Below are positions 61,401-64,000 of a stretch of 64,000 bases of DNA, piece after piece. The position numbers were made by a program, and so were the translations under genes. Origin of the DNA: Marchantia polymorpha subsp. ruderalis (taxonomy: Eukaryota > Streptophyta > Marchantiopsida > Marchantiales > Marchantiaceae). Each line of letters starts with the position of its first letter. Within the stretch, counting starts at the first letter, position 1. Where the stretch lies: the NCBI GenBank assembly GCA_037833965.1, contig AP031351.1, forward strand, positions 74,501 to 138,500. The letters are read 5' to 3'. A model generated the notes under the pieces. It saw nothing but the letters and a program-made list of their open reading frames with translations. It made no database searches and was not told where the DNA came from.

Positions 61401-62550
61401 AAGAGAGAGAGAGACGGGGGAGTCTCGACTTGTGAAGAATCGGCTCCAGTGGCATTCCAGGAACCCTAAAGACTCGTACTTTAGGAGTGTCCGGGGTTCT
61501 TGTCCTCGGCGACCCGTGCGTGGGACTCAATTTCCCTCCCAGCTCAGCAGGGCTCGCTGATTCGTCTCTCTCGCTCGCAGACACGTGGTCCGCTTTCATT
61601 AGACGCCAGCTCTCCGTGGCAATCGGTCGCCGCCGGATCCACTCGCCTTCTCGTCTGTACTGTGCGCCGGGAGGAAAGTATATTCTACAGTAGGTCGACG
61701 AATAGCGTCCAGTTGTTCGCTCTGATCTGCTCTCGACTTGGGCTTGGGCGGAAGTCGCCTTCCTCGCTGGAAGGCGACCGGACGGGCTCGACTCGATTCC
61801 GGTCAGCTCGACGGGCCATGCATTGCACGTGTCGATGCATGGCTCGGCTTCGGCCGGCCTGGCTGAATCTGCACATCTCGTTACTGGAACCCCCGGCCCT
61901 GGCAAACCCTAATCGCTGTCCTAGTACTGCGAGGGTCACAGAGCGAGCGAGCAGCGAGGAATGTGGAAGATTCGGGACTCGTCCTCCATTTCGCTGCGAG
62001 GTGCGAGGGGTTTAGGGTTTCTGGTGTAGTTCGTTAGAGCCCAATACTCGTACTGTATGTATTTCGGGCGGTCCTGGAGTTTCGTGCGCGAATTCATTTA
62101 CTTGCCCTACAGGGCTTCCCTTTCTATCTGAAACAGTCAAGTCGAGTATATCCACACAGCGAGGGCATGTCAAGTTTGGCACCTCACTTTACTTCCCTCG
62201 CGAGCCTGAACATGTGTCCCTGCTAGACTTACACACTGCAGTATTGGACTTGCATGACGCTCATCATTTGTCCTTCCTCTTCCGGAGCTCAAGATTATTT
62301 CCGCGAAATTCCCCGACGTTTTCACCCCCCGGTAGTAGTGAAAACGGGCGACAAACTTGGCCCATTGGGTTCACCCTTTCCAAGCAAAGGTTGCTATCAT
62401 TCTCGATGGATTGGTTGTGTGTGGGGTGGATCAATCCTGCTGTCGAGGTAGGTGTCTCTGTGTGTGTTTGTTGCATGTGGCGATGCAGCCGTCAGGACAC
62501 CATCGACCAGAATTGGAGATCACAGAACTGTGAATGAGACTGAGTATGAG
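61401..62550 (+). other. Possible promoter and first exon of a plus-strand gene
   Basis: GC-rich DNA with telobox-like AAACCCTAAT near 61905 and TTTAGGGTTT near 62009. On the plus strand an ATG at 62254 opens TLIICPSSSGAQDYFREI and continues through FHPPVVVKTGDKLGPLG to a good donor (GTAGGT) at 62451. No following exon could be found before the sequence turns AT-rich. The family is unknown and the call is weak. Confidence 0.25.
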
Positions 62551-64000
62551 AAGAAAAACGGATAAATTAGAAGAGAAGGTCACTGGCGGAGACTACTCAT
62601 GATAAGTTAAACTGGAAGGACACCATTACGGATGTCATGACAGCTAATTGATGGAAGTAGGGATATGAGTTGAGTCTCCAATATAAAAGGGTACCTTTAT
62701 TTTGGTGCAATGTTTAAAATTGAGAGCAATTTTTCTGGTTAACAAATTCACAGCAGTAAATTTTCATTGACATCAAATTTCATCGTAGAATTGCAATAGA
62801 CGAGAGGAGACAATTATAACTGGAGAGTAATTAGAGTATAGAAAATCACAGTCATAATTTACAATTCACTTATTTTCTATGGAGATTACTTGGGCTACCT
62901 TTTTACTTTATTCCATCGTCCCGAGATACACCCAGGAAACTTTACCCGGATCTGCCAACGTGTATTGGTTAACATAATGTATGATTTTTTTGGCCCTGGG
63001 ATATTAGGAAACCATTTAGCATGTTTTTTACATGATTTGGGAAATCTCATTTTTTTTAAATTTATGGATTGTCCCCGTTCATATTCCACAAATAAATTTC
63101 AAGGTAAATATGTGAAAGAGATCAAGACCACTTGTAAAAAGATTTATCATGCAGAAGATGAAAGCTTATATTGAAGATTTTCCACTATCCTTTATCAAAA
63201 TGTCAGTTTCAATGTATTCTTTGATGAAGAAATACGAAGTGTAACTAATGTAGGTGATCAATGATGTATTAGTTATTTTAGACTATTTTGAAATTGTAAA
63301 TTTTGTATGTTTATAAAATTTTGTTGTTATTCTCTGTTGCTTGTTCCGCTTAATAAGATATTTCATTCGTTTTTATCTTATTACAATAATCATAATTTAT
63401 TCTTCATTATAGTCATATGTATAGCCGCAAAGAACATATTGACGACATGAAAATATTGTGTTATCTTATCTATTAAAACTAGTTTATATATAATAGCATT
63501 GACGATGTTGGTTTATATATTTTGGCTATTGAAATGATATACTTAGTCAAAAGTTTTAATGTTAAGTATTAAAGAAATGAGGTTCTATAGAAAACTGAAA
63601 GGAATTATATTAGAATTTTTGTTTTTACTCTAAATATCAAAATTTTATTTTGAAAAAATACGATTTATAAATGAATGAATGAATAATTTTAAATAAGATA
63701 TATTCAGCTCTAGTGTCTAGAATTAGTTTCTAGATTCATTGTAATTATTCGTATAAATTTAAAGTCATTCATAAATTTCTATCAATTTAAACGTGATCAA
63801 ACTAGTATTGATCAAAATGCATCAATAAATTCTCATCATCATTTGTTTATAAATTCATGCTTGGTTTGGATCTGCTATTTCTACACTAGATCGGACATCC
63901 AATTACAATCACATTCGTTTTATTTAATTTGGGATCATGAGTCTCGAAACGTCACATCCCTCTTTCCTTTGACTATTTTGTACCTGCATCATTTATTGAA
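62551..64000. other. AT-rich right end of window, no gene supported
   Basis: AT-rich DNA like the 35-49 kb block. A plus-strand frame at 62890-63174 (YLFTLFHRPEIHPGNFTRIC) is open for 94 codons but has no recognised motif. I see no other feature. Confidence 0.4.

Noticed and set aside
61282-62015. ORFs of 171 and 207 codons on opposite strands
   Set aside because: Both are in GC-rich promoter-like sequence, overlap each other and have no motif; at most one could be real and neither can be supported.

Overview
The window is nuclear DNA of a land plant, most likely a non-seed plant such as a moss; that placement is inference. The evidence is five intron-containing or organelle-targeted plant gene families, a decayed nuclear copy of chloroplast psbD, telobox-like AAACCCTA motifs near gene starts, and AT-rich blocks full of old Ty1/copia debris. 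No species can be named from sequence alone.

Layout. 1-126 holds the start of a minus-strand gene that leaves the window. 5222-11141 (minus) is an 11-exon ATG14-like gene for autophagy PI3-kinase complex I. 13662-18364 (minus) is a 12-exon plant GDP-fucose O-fucosyltransferase-like gene. 23780-25245 (plus) is a 4-exon zinc-finger-HIT gene of the BCD1 family (box C/D snoRNP assembly). 27000-27212 is the psbD fragment. 29379-31002 is a broken pogo/Tigger DNA transposon. 33058-34284 (minus) is a single-exon guanylate kinase with an organelle-type N-terminus. 35107 to about 48900 is a very AT-rich block with copia fossils on both strands, two inverted-repeat elements and several tandem arrays. 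49375-52487 holds unidentified coding-like sequence. 53234-57355 (minus) is an ECT-type YTH-domain m6A reader whose intron carries a small inverted-repeat transposon. 57400-62500 is GC-rich and microsatellite-rich promoter or leader sequence, and from about 62550 the DNA is AT-rich again.

Exon models were built by hand from GT-AG sites, with phase checked at every junction. ATG14 (453 aa), O-fucosyltransferase (577 aa), BCD1 (326 aa) and ECT (765 aa from the first supported ATG) close in frame without forcing. The genes are independent housekeeping or regulatory loci (autophagy, glycosylation, snoRNP assembly, nucleotide metabolism, RNA methylation reading). I see no operon-like system and no convincing new multi-gene system. 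The most informative unusual structures are the inverted-repeat elements with intact target-site duplications, the ordered repeat pairs around the AT block, and the psbD insertion.
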